From: Rhizobium sp. 18055
GTDB taxonomy: Bacteria; Pseudomonadota; Alphaproteobacteria; Rhizobiales; Rhizobiaceae
Assembly (NCBI RefSeq): GCF_902706285.1
Contig: NZ_CACSKD010000017.1
Coordinates: 53,734 to 117,733 of the forward strand
DNA length: 64,000 nt
Direction: 5' to 3'
Position numbers and translations under genes: made by a program
Shown: positions 54,616 through 64,000 of the stretch, piece after piece
How positions within the stretch are numbered: the stretch's first letter is position 1
Layout: each line of letters starts with the position of its first letter
The notes under the pieces: generated by a model
The model's input: only the letters and a program-made list of their open reading frames with translations
Told to the model about the DNA's origin: nothing
Database searches by the model: none

Positions 54616-56499
54616 TCATTTGGTCGTGCCTGGCGGCTGATTGCCCGGCAGGGCCGACAGCACCGGATCGGGCCAGGAGCCGCCGACGAAGAACGGCAGT
54701 GCCGGGTAGGCCGCATCATTGGCCGGGTCGGTTGCGGCGATCTTGCCTGACAGAGCCAGACCGCTGGATTTGTAGGGAATGACGCCGGAGAGCGTGATCG
54801 TCTCCGCAGGACCTTCGATCCGTCCACCCCGTATCTGCGCCGCCCCGTTGTCGAGATCGGCGGCGATGTCGAAGCTGTCGAACGCAAAGGCACGATGCGA
54901 CACGGCGTTCAGCGCAAAGAAATCCGTCTTGGCGGCCTCGCTGCGCACGGCCTCCGTATCGAAGCCCGGCAGCGAACCGGATTTCGCACGAAAACGGATG
55001 TTGCCGGTCACGTCAGCCGGCCCCGCTTTCCAGATCGGAAGGCTGGTGCGCACGGCGAGGTCGAGCGATCCGGTCGCAAGCGGCAACGGACCCTTCAGAT
55101 CGAGCCGCTCGACCAGACCGGCAAAGTCGGCGCCCCGGATCGACATCTGCAGCTTGCCGCCACCATCGAAGTCGCCGCGGGTGGTTTCGATATGTGCCGT
55201 CAGTGCGCCGCCCTCGAACTGGCTGTCGCCGATGTCGAACCGCGCCTCGTTGCTGGATACGATGATGCTGGCGCCGACATTGGACAGCCTGAAGGGCGTC
55301 AGATCGGCTTCTTTCGCCGAGAGCCTGAGATCGAGATCCAGCGCCTGCAGCGGTCCACCCTCGGGCGGTCCATTGTCTTCGCCGGCGACAAGCCGAACCA
55401 CGAAGGCGTCGAACAGCGACTTGAAATTGATCTGGTCGAAGGCGAGCGTTCCCCCGAGCTTCGCCCGCTTGCCCGGCGCAAAGGTAATATCCATCGCGCC
55501 GCTGGCGCTGGCGCCGTTCATGCCGAGGCTGACATTGTCGAAGCGGAAACCGTTGGCGGCCGACATCACGTTGCTGTCGATGTCGAACGCCTGCAGCGTC
55601 GCGACGTCGGGCAGCGATCGTCCCGCCCAAGTCAGCAAGGCCGGCAGATCCGGGATGCCCACAGACATGCTGCCCTGCAGGTTGAACAGGTGGGCGATGT
55701 TCGCCACGCCATCAAATTTCGCCGTCACCAGCTTCGAGGTCAACGCAGCCTTTAGCGGCGCGTTCTTGCCGCCGAACGTCAGCAGCGGGCTGCGCGAGAA
55801 GAAATCCAGCTTGAGATCCAGGCCGTTGGTTCTGGCGATCAAGACCGCGCCGATCGGGCTCGACAGCTTCGGCCAGCCGATATCCGCGGTCACGCCATCG
55901 AAGCGATAGGTCTTGCCGCTGGCAACGTCGCTGACATTCAGTGTCCCGTCTTCGACCGTGATCGTGCCGATATCCGCATCGAGCGCAGTCGCCAGTGTCT
56001 CCTCGCCATTCTGGTCCTTGGCGCCGGCAATCGCCTGTGCCAGCAGGCCGTCATTCGTCCAGTCGATGGTGCCGTTGCGCTCGCGGGTGAGCAGCAGGTT
56101 GGGGCGCAGAATATGGAATTCGTGGAAGCTTGCCTTGCCTCTGAAGGCATCGATCAGGCTGAACTCGGCCGAGATGCTTTCGATGGTGCCGAGCAGCTTG
56201 TTGTCGCTGCTCTTCTGGCGCACTGCAATCTTGTTGATGGTGATCCGCGGAGTCGGCCAGAACTCGATGACCGGCCGGCCGGTGATTTCGGCATTGTAAC
56301 CGGTCCATCGCGACAGCGAGTCCTCGATGCCGGATCGAACCAGTCCGGTTGAAATCACATAGGGCCCGGCCACGCGCAGCGAAACGAAGACGGCCAGGCC
56401 AACCAGCAGCGAGATCGTCGCAACGCGTGCAACGCTGGGCAGCCAGCGGGAAACGGGCCTGATTTTTATCCGCCGCGGCGGTTGTCGGGACGTACCCAT
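54616..56499 (-). CDS. AsmA-family envelope protein
   Basis: A 627-residue protein with a short basic cytoplasmic start, one membrane anchor (about residues 22-44) and a long periplasmic region of the AsmA type. The early DSLSRWTGYNAEITGRPVIE and PTPRITINKIAVRQ motifs are typical. AsmA-like proteins bridge inner and outer membranes and are linked to lipid transport. It ends directly against potI. The 160-base gap upstream is shared with the divergent acetoacetyl-CoA synthetase gene. Confidence 0.88.
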   Translation of the reverse strand: MGTSRQPPRRIKIRPVSRWLPSVARVATISLLVGLAVFVSLRVAGPYVISTGLVRSGIEDSLSRWTGYNAEITGRPVIEFWPTPRITINKIAVRQKSSDNKLLGTIESISAEFSLIDAFRGKASFHEFHILRPNLLLTRERNGTIDWTNDGLLAQAIAGAKDQNGEETLATALDADIGTITVEDGTLNVSDVASGKTYRFDGVTADIGWPKLSSPIGAVLIARTNGLDLKLDFFSRSPLLTFGGKNAPLKAALTSKLVTAKFDGVANIAHLFNLQGSMSVGIPDLPALLTWAGRSLPDVATLQAFDIDSNVMSAANGFRFDNVSLGMNGASASGAMDITFAPGKRAKLGGTLAFDQINFKSLFDAFVVRLVAGEDNGPPEGGPLQALDLDLRLSAKEADLTPFRLSNVGASIIVSSNEARFDIGDSQFEGGALTAHIETTRGDFDGGGKLQMSIRGADFAGLVERLDLKGPLPLATGSLDLAVRTSLPIWKAGPADVTGNIRFRAKSGSLPGFDTEAVRSEAAKTDFFALNAVSHRAFAFDSFDIAADLDNGAAQIRGGRIEGPAETITLSGVIPYKSSGLALSGKIAATDPANDAAYPALPFFVGGSWPDPVLSALPGNQPPGTTK

Positions 56500-56659
56500 G
56501 AGTTTCGCCAGTCTTTCGACATTTGCCCGTTAATCCACTGAAATTCCGGATATATCAAATGCCGGGCGGTTGCAATTGGATAGCCCGCACTCCGCTTGGC
56601 CACCACCTTTATCCGGCGTCATGGCATGTTATATAAGTAGACAACAAGAGGAGTTCTGC

Positions 56660-58612
<1,953 letters not shown>

Positions 58613-58633
58613 TTCATTAAAGTCCTAGTGAAA

Positions 58634-58663
58634 CTACGATCTTTTACCTCCGATAGATCGTAG
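58634..58663 (+). terminator. Hairpin after acetoacetyl-CoA synthetase
   Basis: CTACGATC / GATCGTAG is a perfect 8-bp stem with a 14-base loop, 21 bases after the stop. No T tract follows. Probably an mRNA end structure. Confidence 0.4.
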
Positions 58664-58699
58664 CCTCAGGCAAGCCTTTGTTAAGAAAGGCTCGTCAAA

Positions 58700-58831
58700 G
58701 GTTAATGTAACTTGGGGCTGCATATGAACAAGGCAGCTTGGAGCTTCCGCTCCCGCAACATGATGTTACATCGCCTAAGCCCTTGTTGAACAGCACCCTA
58801 ACTATCAGGCAGCCTCCGGGCTGCCTTTTTT
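58700..58831 (+). ncRNA. Structured RNA candidate with its own terminator
   Basis: Between the synthetase stop and the kinase gene end lies a compact foldable block. An outer helix ATGTAAC/GTTACAT (58705-58711 with 58765-58771) encloses two hairpins: GCTGC/GCAGC (58717-58721 with 58733-58737), and GGAGC/GCTCC with a TTCC loop (58740-58753). A strong intrinsic terminator follows at 58807. A possible promoter (TTGTTA, 18 bases, TTAATG) lies at 58678-58707. A 21-codon frame at 58724-58789 with an upstream GGGG is an alternative reading as a small peptide gene. I do not recognise the family. Confidence 0.35.
58807..58831 (+). terminator. Intrinsic terminator, + strand
   Basis: AGGCAGCC / GGCTGCCT with a TCCG loop and a TTTTTT tail. 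It is 195 bases beyond the synthetase stop, so it more likely ends a separate short transcript or a long 3' UTR. Confidence 0.85.
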
Positions 58832-58834
58832 CGG

Positions 58835-61800
58835 TCAGCCTGCCAGAACCCGCTGCGACGGAAAGGCGATCTCGACGAGCGTGCCTTCGTTCGGCGTCGA
58901 GCTGATGGCAAAGATCGCCCGGTTGGCATCGACCATCGCCTTGGTCAGCGGCAGGCCCAGCCCGGTGCCTTCGCCACGATGGCGCGATTGCGTCGAAACC
59001 TGCCGGAACGGCTTCATCGCCTGATCGAGCTCGCTGCGGGTCATGCCGACGCCGGTATCGCGGATGCGCAGCACCACGCTGCCATTCGCCTCATAGGAGG
59101 TCGATACCACGATCTGTCCACCGGATGGTGTGAAGCGGATGGCGTTGGAGAGGATGTTCAGCGCTATCTGCTTGATCGAGCGCAGATCGGCAACCACTTC
59201 GGGAACCGCATGCGACAGCGCCGTGCGGATGATCACCCGCTGGCTGTTTGCCTGTGGCTGCAGCAGCGCGACGGCTTCCGAGATTGCCTCATTGAGGCTG
59301 ATCGCGTCGAAATCGAGGTCCATCTCGCCGGCTTCGATCTTCGAAATATCGAGCAGATCGTTGACGATATCGAGCACATGCCGGCCCGAACGGCCGATGT
59401 CGTTGGCATATTCCACATAGCGCGGATGGCCGATCGGCCCGAAGCGTTCGCCCGCCATCATGTCGGAGAAGCCGATGATGGCGTTGAGCGGCGTGCGGAT
59501 CTCGTGGCTGACGCGGGCAAGGAAATCGGTCTTGTGGGCATTGGCCGTCTCGGCCGCACTCTTGGCGCCGCGCAATTCGTCTTCGGTCCGCTTCCACTGG
59601 GTGATGTCGCGAATGACGGCGCAGTAGCCGCTGGAGGAGGTCAGGTGGCCGAGCGTCATGAACAGCGGCACGAACCCGCCAGCCGCCTCGCGGCCGATCA
59701 CCTCGCGCCCGTCATTCAGCACGCTGGCGACGCCGTGGCCGGAAATGCCGCTCAGATAATCGAGCACCGCCTTCTGGCTTTCATGCGCAAACAGCATGAC
59801 GAACGGCTTGCCGCGCGTGTCCTCGTCGTCATAGTTGAACAAGGCGCTGGCAGACCGGTTCATCGAGCGGATGTCGCCGTCTGTGCCGATCACCACGACG
59901 CCATCGGTGGCGGTCTCCAGGATCGAGCGCAATTCCTCGACCTCGACCTGCAGCTTGGCAACCTTCTCGACCATCCGGTCGGCCGCACGGCCATCAACGG
60001 GCGGAGCGACGTCGGCGACGGGTGCCGGCCGGTCCTTGGCGACAGGCATCAGCGCCAGCATCAGTGCGGTCGTGTCTTCCCAGCGGATCGACTGCAGGCG
60101 CGCCGAGACCGGCACCAGGTCGTCATCCATGGTCACCAACATCATCCCGTCGTGCCGGCCGTCATTGCCTTCCAGTTCGCTGCGCTGAAGCAGCGCATCG
60201 ATACCGCCGACATCGACCAGATCCTGCAGCGACCGGTAGCCGGTCAGCCGCATGAATTCAGGATTGGCATGGATCAACTGGTCGCCCGCATGAATAAGCA
60301 CGGCGACAGGCAGCTGGTCGATCATGCCGGCCGAGAAACCATCGGTCATCTTCACCCGCGGCGGAATGAAGCTCGCGAGGATGTCCATCTGGCTGACGGT
60401 CTCTTCAAGACCTTCGGTTACGTCGCCATTATCATTATCATTATCATTATCATTGTCATTGTCATTGTCATTGTCGTTGTTGGCGGGCGGTGGCAGGTCG
60501 GCCTCGGCTGTGGCCGGTTCGATCTCATCCGCAGCAGCGGACAGATCGCTCTCTTCGGCGGGCAGCGATGCGTCGGCGGTATGCTCTTCAGCCGAAACCG
60601 TGGTCTCTTCGGCAGATGCCTCTTCAGCGGCGAGTTCGGGCGACACTTTGTCATCGACGAGATCCGCATTCGGGGATTCATCGGCAGGCGTTGCCGCGGC
60701 TACAGCGCTCTCGACCGGCTTGCCGTCGTCGTCATCTGATCCGTTCACGCCGAAGGCTTCAAGACGCTTGGCGATCTCGCGGAAATTCGCCTGCTCTGCA
60801 GAACTGAGCCCCGGACCGACACCATGGAGTTGTACGATCTTGTCCGTCAGCCGGCGGTTCGGTGTTTCCACAATGCGTAAGGCGGGCGGTTCTGCGCGCG
60901 GCGGTTCTTCCACGGCCTTGTCGGCAGCGGGCTCTTCCGCATCGCCGGCGGGCAAAACATCATCCTCTCTAACAGGAAGATCTTCGGCCGCCGCCTCTGT
61001 AAATTCGGGTGCAAAATCTGCGACTTGCGGCGCACCAACGACCTCGGGCGCATCTGTCGCCACCGGCCCGTCGCGTGCCGTTTCCTCCGCAACCGGTTCC
61101 GCCACGACCGCAGCCGCGCCGGCCCCTTCGGAATGCTGTTCCAGCGACGCAGCGTCATAGGAGATGCCGTGCGGACCGAAGGTGAGGCCGAGTGCCAGCG
61201 GATCTTCCGCCGCATCCGACAGGCGAACGACGCCGAAACCGCGGAAGCCATCGAATTCCCGGCTTCTCGTATAGGTCGGCAGTGCCGCAAGATCGACCGG
61301 CACCGCCAGGCTGGTGCCCTCGATCGGCCAGTGGATGGTCTTGCCGGACCACGTATCGCGGCGTGCCAGTGCTTCCGAGATCTTGCCCTCGGGGTCGAGA
61401 TTGAACAGCGCGGCGATATCGCTGAAAGCGACGCCGATAATGTCTGCGGCATGCGGACCGACGGCTTCCGCAAACTCGCCGGAAACTTCGCTGAACTGAC
61501 CTTCGGCATCGATCTTCCAGACGAAACGCGTCGCCCGGCTGTTCGGCTGGAACACGAAACCGTTGGCTTCCGCGGCTGCCGGCGCTGGCGCGTCTACCGC
61601 TTCGGCGATCACGGGCGGGATATCGGCAGCATCGATCTTGGTTGGTTCAGGCTCGACATCGGCCACGACGTCGGCTGCCTGTTCGGCGCCGATATCAGTC
61701 GAAACAGCCTCAGCCTCGTCAGCCATAGGGGCGGCCGGCTCGGGCGTCCTGGCTGCATCTGTGGGCTCGAACGCGGAAATGTCATCGTCGCCATAGGAGG

Positions 61801-62917
61801 GCTGCTCGGCATGAAACGCTTCGTCAGGCTCTTCCGCAGAAGGTCCTGCCTCCAGCCCTCCTTCGGCAACCGCCGCGGCAGCTTCCGTCGCATCGGCATC
61901 GGCCGCAATGCTGTCGTTGCCGATCAGTGTATCCGCTTCCGGATCGGCGTCTGCCAAGCTGTCGATATTGCCGAACGCAACCGTCTCGTCATGGATGTCA
62001 GGCTCGATTGAGCCCGCCTCGAACACCGCATCGGTCTCGACCGGCACCGTCTCCGCTTCGAATGCCTCTGCGGAAGCAGCAGAGGCTTCTGCCAGATCGG
62101 TGTCCTCGGCGATGCTCGCTTCCGGCACTTCCTCGATCTCTTCGATCCCGGCAACGGCATCGATCGCATCGGCAAACTGCGATGGCGCGGCGGCGGTATG
62201 GTTAACGGGGCTTGTGGATAATTCAACAACATCCGTCGGGTCGAGGCGCCCGAGAACAGTCTCGACGGCGAAGAGCAGGTAGAGAGCCGGATCGCTGCTG
62301 ATTCGCCCGACGGCGGCCGGCAGGTAACCCTTGCCTGTCGCCACCGGCCGCTTCACCAGCCCATGCAGATGTGCGGCCGCCATCGTGGCCAACGCCTTGG
62401 CGGTCGGCTGCGTGACGCCGAGCGAGGCGAAGCCGGGGGAGGCGGCAACGATTTCGCCATCGCCGCCGATCACGGCCATATGGGTGTCCGGATCGTCGAG
62501 CCCCTTCAGCATCTGTGCGGCCGATTGTGCCGCCGAAAGAGCGCGGTTCGAGACCGGCAGAGACACCAGAATGGCCTGTTCGCCCGGAGAAACGCTAATG
62601 AGTTCAACGCAGGACTGCACCGCAACGCGCTGGAAGCCCTGCGCGATGCGGATCATGAAGTTCCTGTTGTCACCGATCTTGACCAGTTGCTGGGCCGCGG
62701 CTTCGAGCTGACGATAGGTGATGTCGGTGCGATTGACGCCCTGGTCGAGCAGGTCATAGACCGCCGCATGCCCGAAAAGCTCGGCTCCGGCCCCGTTTGC
62801 CCAGAGTGCCCGGGAAAGGTCGGCCGAGAAAAGTACCAGCGCTTCGCCACGGGAAAAGCGCTCCCGTACACGGGGATGTACGGCGATGTCGATGAATGGG
62901 TACTGGACTGCGGGCAT
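58835..62917 (-). CDS. pdhS1: PdhS-type sensor histidine kinase (DivJ/PleC family)
   Basis: A 1360-residue soluble kinase with no membrane segment. An N-terminal domain (1-235) precedes an acidic, Ala-rich disordered stretch (about 255-450). A PAS-like domain (about 460-600) leads to a second acidic stretch with an Asn-Asp repeat (about 813-830), then two more PAS domains (about 860-950 and 1000-1105). HisKA follows with H1138 in ARVSHEIRTPLNAIIGFSDM, and the ATPase domain with NILSNAIRFTPSGG, DTGVGM and GEGTGLGLPL. The HisKA sequence is of the DivJ/PleC/PdhS type, acting on DivK in cell-cycle control. ATG 62917 with AAAGG upstream is preferred to a TTG at 62947. From memory, A. tumefaciens pdhS1 has a similar neighbourhood; the symbol is tentative. 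Confidence 0.85.
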   Translation of the reverse strand: MPAVQYPFIDIAVHPRVRERFSRGEALVLFSADLSRALWANGAGAELFGHAAVYDLLDQGVNRTDITYRQLEAAAQQLVKIGDNRNFMIRIAQGFQRVAVQSCVELISVSPGEQAILVSLPVSNRALSAAQSAAQMLKGLDDPDTHMAVIGGDGEIVAASPGFASLGVTQPTAKALATMAAAHLHGLVKRPVATGKGYLPAAVGRISSDPALYLLFAVETVLGRLDPTDVVELSTSPVNHTAAAPSQFADAIDAVAGIEEIEEVPEASIAEDTDLAEASAASAEAFEAETVPVETDAVFEAGSIEPDIHDETVAFGNIDSLADADPEADTLIGNDSIAADADATEAAAAVAEGGLEAGPSAEEPDEAFHAEQPSYGDDDISAFEPTDAARTPEPAAPMADEAEAVSTDIGAEQAADVVADVEPEPTKIDAADIPPVIAEAVDAPAPAAAEANGFVFQPNSRATRFVWKIDAEGQFSEVSGEFAEAVGPHAADIIGVAFSDIAALFNLDPEGKISEALARRDTWSGKTIHWPIEGTSLAVPVDLAALPTYTRSREFDGFRGFGVVRLSDAAEDPLALGLTFGPHGISYDAASLEQHSEGAGAAAVVAEPVAEETARDGPVATDAPEVVGAPQVADFAPEFTEAAAEDLPVREDDVLPAGDAEEPAADKAVEEPPRAEPPALRIVETPNRRLTDKIVQLHGVGPGLSSAEQANFREIAKRLEAFGVNGSDDDDGKPVESAVAAATPADESPNADLVDDKVSPELAAEEASAEETTVSAEEHTADASLPAEESDLSAAADEIEPATAEADLPPPANNDNDNDNDNDNDNDNDNGDVTEGLEETVSQMDILASFIPPRVKMTDGFSAGMIDQLPVAVLIHAGDQLIHANPEFMRLTGYRSLQDLVDVGGIDALLQRSELEGNDGRHDGMMLVTMDDDLVPVSARLQSIRWEDTTALMLALMPVAKDRPAPVADVAPPVDGRAADRMVEKVAKLQVEVEELRSILETATDGVVVIGTDGDIRSMNRSASALFNYDDEDTRGKPFVMLFAHESQKAVLDYLSGISGHGVASVLNDGREVIGREAAGGFVPLFMTLGHLTSSSGYCAVIRDITQWKRTEDELRGAKSAAETANAHKTDFLARVSHEIRTPLNAIIGFSDMMAGERFGPIGHPRYVEYANDIGRSGRHVLDIVNDLLDISKIEAGEMDLDFDAISLNEAISEAVALLQPQANSQRVIIRTALSHAVPEVVADLRSIKQIALNILSNAIRFTPSGGQIVVSTSYEANGSVVLRIRDTGVGMTRSELDQAMKPFRQVSTQSRHRGEGTGLGLPLTKAMVDANRAIFAISSTPNEGTLVEIAFPSQRVLAG
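60427..60480. repeat. Hexanucleotide repeat inside the kinase gene
   Basis: Nine hexamers in tandem: four CATTAT, four CATTGT and one CGTTGT on the + strand. On the coding strand they encode an Asn-Asp dipeptide repeat. A six-base unit changes length without breaking the frame. Confidence 0.95.
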
Positions 62918-63028
62918 CAGCGGACCTTTAGTCTTCTGGTATGACAAATTAACGGTCTATTAATAACGACAGGCCGCAAACCGGTCCAGCGCGGCTGCCG
63001 GCTTTCGGCCGAAAAGGTTAACGCCGCG

Positions 63029-63055
63029 TGCGGCGCACAAATATGTTGCAGTGCA
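63029..63055. promoter_or_regulatory. Two candidate PhaR sites
   Basis: TGCGGCGCACAA (63029) and TGCAGTGCACAA (63047) both contain TGC-N3-GCA, the form described for PhaR-type regulators of phasin genes, 18 bases apart. The second overlaps the -35 box of the likely phasin promoter. Confidence 0.5.
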
Positions 63056-63074
63056 CAATAAGATAGGCTATATC
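63046..63074 (+). promoter_or_regulatory. Likely sigma-70 promoter of the phasin gene
   Basis: TTGCAG (63046-63051) and TATATC (63069-63074) are 17 bases apart, ending 56 bases before the phasin start. Confidence 0.55.
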
Positions 63075-63130
63075 ATGGTTACCTAACGAACGAGGCTATC
63101 ACGATGCCGAGACAAAAGGAGCCTATACAA

Positions 63131-63574
63131 ATGGCGAAAATGGAAGACGTATTTTCTATCTCCTCTTTTGACCCCTCGAAGTTCGCTGACTCTTTCCGCG
63201 ATTTCGCCGAAAAGGGTTCGCAGCAGTCACGCGACGCCTATGCCAAGATGAAGTCTGCAGGCGAAGAAGCCGGCAAGACGCTTGAATCCACCATGCAGAC
63301 AGCCCAGGCCGGTGCCGCCGAAATCGGCCATCAGGCAATTGGCGTGCTGCGCACCAGCACCGAAAACTCGCTGGCCCACATGGACGCGCTGCTCTCCGTC
63401 AAGTCGGTTGCCGAATTCTTCGAGCTCCAGACCTCCTTCCTGCGCAAGCAGACGGAACTGACCATCGAGCAGGCAAAGGCAATGCAGGAAACCTCCAAGC
63501 AGGTTGCCGAAAAGCTTGCCAAGCCATCGAAGGAAGCAGCCGAAAAGGCCATGGCATCCTTCAAGGCTGCCTGA
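63131..63574 (+). CDS. Phasin (PHB granule-associated protein)
   Basis: A 147-residue amphipathic helical protein of the phasin family (VFSISSFDPSKFADSFRDFA; HMDALLSVKSVAEFFELQTS; LRKQTELTIEQAKAMQETSK). Phasins coat polyhydroxybutyrate granules and set their size. ATG 63131 lies 9 bases after AAAAGGAG; an in-frame ATG at 63104 would add nine residues. Two TGC-N3-GCA sites in its promoter suggest repression by PhaR (AniA) when no polymer is present. A terminator follows. Confidence 0.93.
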   Translation: MAKMEDVFSISSFDPSKFADSFRDFAEKGSQQSRDAYAKMKSAGEEAGKTLESTMQTAQAGAAEIGHQAIGVLRTSTENSLAHMDALLSVKSVAEFFELQTSFLRKQTELTIEQAKAMQETSKQVAEKLAKPSKEAAEKAMASFKAA

Positions 63575-63599
63575 TATCTTGCTGAAGACAAACAAAAAG

Positions 63600-63625
63600 G
63601 CCGGGCTTTTTGTCCGGCATTTTTG
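63600..63625 (+). terminator. Intrinsic terminator after the phasin gene
   Basis: GCCGGGC / GTCCGGC (7 bp, one G-U) with a TTTTT loop, followed by ATTTTTG. Confidence 0.85.
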
Positions 63626-63646
63626 TATATTAATGACAGATAGGGC

Positions 63647-63675
63647 TTGAATTAAATTCCGAGTCCTCGTATGTC
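63647..63675 (+). promoter_or_regulatory. Likely promoter of tRNA-His
   Basis: TTGAAT (63647-63652) and TATGTC (63670-63675) are spaced by 17 bases, about 28 bases before the tRNA. A small hairpin (CGTCGC / GCGACG, 63681-63697) lies in the leader. Confidence 0.5.
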
Positions 63676-63702
63676 AGCCCCGTCGCGCCAAGCGACGTTT
63701 GT

Positions 63703-63779
63703 GCGGTTGTAGCTCAGTTGGTTAGAGCGCAGGTTTGTGGATCCTGAGGTCGGTGGTTCGAGACCACCCAACCGTACCA
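63703..63779 (+). tRNA. tRNA-His (anticodon GTG)
   Basis: A 77-base tRNA with the anticodon GTG at 63737-63739 in the loop TTGTGGA, a normal T-loop (GGTTCGAGACC) and an encoded CCA end. The acceptor stem pairs GCGGTTG with CAACCGT (one G-U at the first pair). The base before position 1 is T, and the discriminator is A. So it lacks both the encoded G-1 and the C73 found in nearly all bacterial tRNA-His. This form is known from a clade of alphaproteobacteria. Confidence 0.96.
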
Positions 63780-64000
63780 TTCTTCCACTATCCATCTCTT
63801 CAAAAGCAAACGCGGGCTTTCGGTCCACTTTCGCTATGCTTCAGTGCTTGATCATCACAGGCATGGTCGCGTGTGTAGCCGGACGCGAAAAATCGGAATT
63901 TTGACACCAAGTTCTGGAATTTTCAGGTTTCGCATTGGTCTGGCACGAATCTTTAATGAGGCTTTGAAGCTGTCTCAAACCTCGCTCGCAGCTGATGAGA

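Noticed and set aside
60427..60480. Tandem repeat as a CRISPR fragment
   Set aside because: Units are six bases with no spacers, and the tract is within a coding frame.
58979..60739. 586-codon + strand frame over the kinase gene
   Set aside because: Antisense to the conserved kinase core; it includes a run of Ile/Val from the hexanucleotide repeat, a sign of a chance frame.
63780..64000. Gene or integrated element downstream of tRNA-His
   Set aside because: The final 221 bases hold no convincing frame, integrase or att-like copy of the tRNA end; the window simply ends.

Overview
The window is a stretch of high-GC chromosome from an alphaproteobacterium of the Rhizobiaceae (Rhizobium/Agrobacterium/Sinorhizobium type). 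The evidence is the rhizobial flagellar gene order (flagellins, motB-motC-motD/fliK, rem, flgE-flgK-flgL-flaF-flbT-flgD-fliQ-flhA-fliR), an alpha-glucoside operon of aglEFGAK type, an Entner-Doudoroff set (zwf-pgl-edd), a DivJ/PleC/PdhS-type kinase, and a tRNA-His with the unusual acceptor end known from alphaproteobacteria. I see no insertion sequence, prophage, integrase, CRISPR array or plasmid replication gene; it reads as conserved core chromosome.

Layout. 1-20.2 kb: flagellar regulon, all on the + strand. It has three flagellins, a FliH-like protein, the motor and hook-length proteins MotB/MotC/FliK, a lytic transglycosylase, the regulator Rem, hook and filament-junction proteins, FlaF/FlbT, export-gate proteins FliQ/FlhA/FliR, and four small proteins that look like FliJ, FlgJ (rod-binding half only), FlgN and FliL. 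20.4-23.1 kb: a WecG/TagA-type glycosyltransferase and a Wzz/GumC-type membrane protein. 23.2-24.1 kb: folD. 24.1-31.9 kb: LacI-type repressor aglR divergent from aglEFGAK, with two operator palindromes between them. 32.0-32.5 kb: a PilZ-like protein. 32.5-36.6 kb: zwf-pgl-edd on the - strand. 36.7-39.5 kb: a PuuA/PuuB-like pair on the - strand. 39.6-41.1 kb: a BaiN-type flavoprotein and a 47-residue membrane peptide. 41.4-46.0 kb: two chemoreceptors. 46.3-47.2 kb: a LysR regulator. 47.2-50.4 kb: aceA with a small partner gene, divergent from an ScfR/RamB-type regulator. 50.5-54.6 kb: a polyamine-type ABC transporter. 54.6-56.5 kb: an AsmA-like protein. 56.7-58.6 kb: acetoacetyl-CoA synthetase. 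58.8-62.9 kb: a 1360-residue PdhS-type histidine kinase. 63.1-63.8 kb: a phasin and tRNA-His.

Functional themes. Motility and chemotaxis fill the first third and return with the two chemoreceptors. Sugar uptake (agl) can feed the Entner-Doudoroff branch. The polyamine transporter lies 11 kb from a gamma-glutamyl-putrescine-type catabolic pair. The right end deals with C2/C4 and polyhydroxybutyrate metabolism: isocitrate lyase with its probable regulator, acetoacetyl-CoA synthetase and a phasin.

No wholly new multi-gene system is obvious. The best candidates for undescribed biology are: unlabelled flagellar export accessory proteins; a repeated motif in the aceA/scfR divergent promoter; three 17-bp direct repeats upstream of the polyamine operon; a structured RNA candidate with its own terminator between the acetoacetyl-CoA synthetase and kinase genes; a 21-bp-phased repeat upstream of rem; and a hexanucleotide repeat inside the PdhS-type kinase gene. 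Everything here is from reading the sequence; no database search was run.
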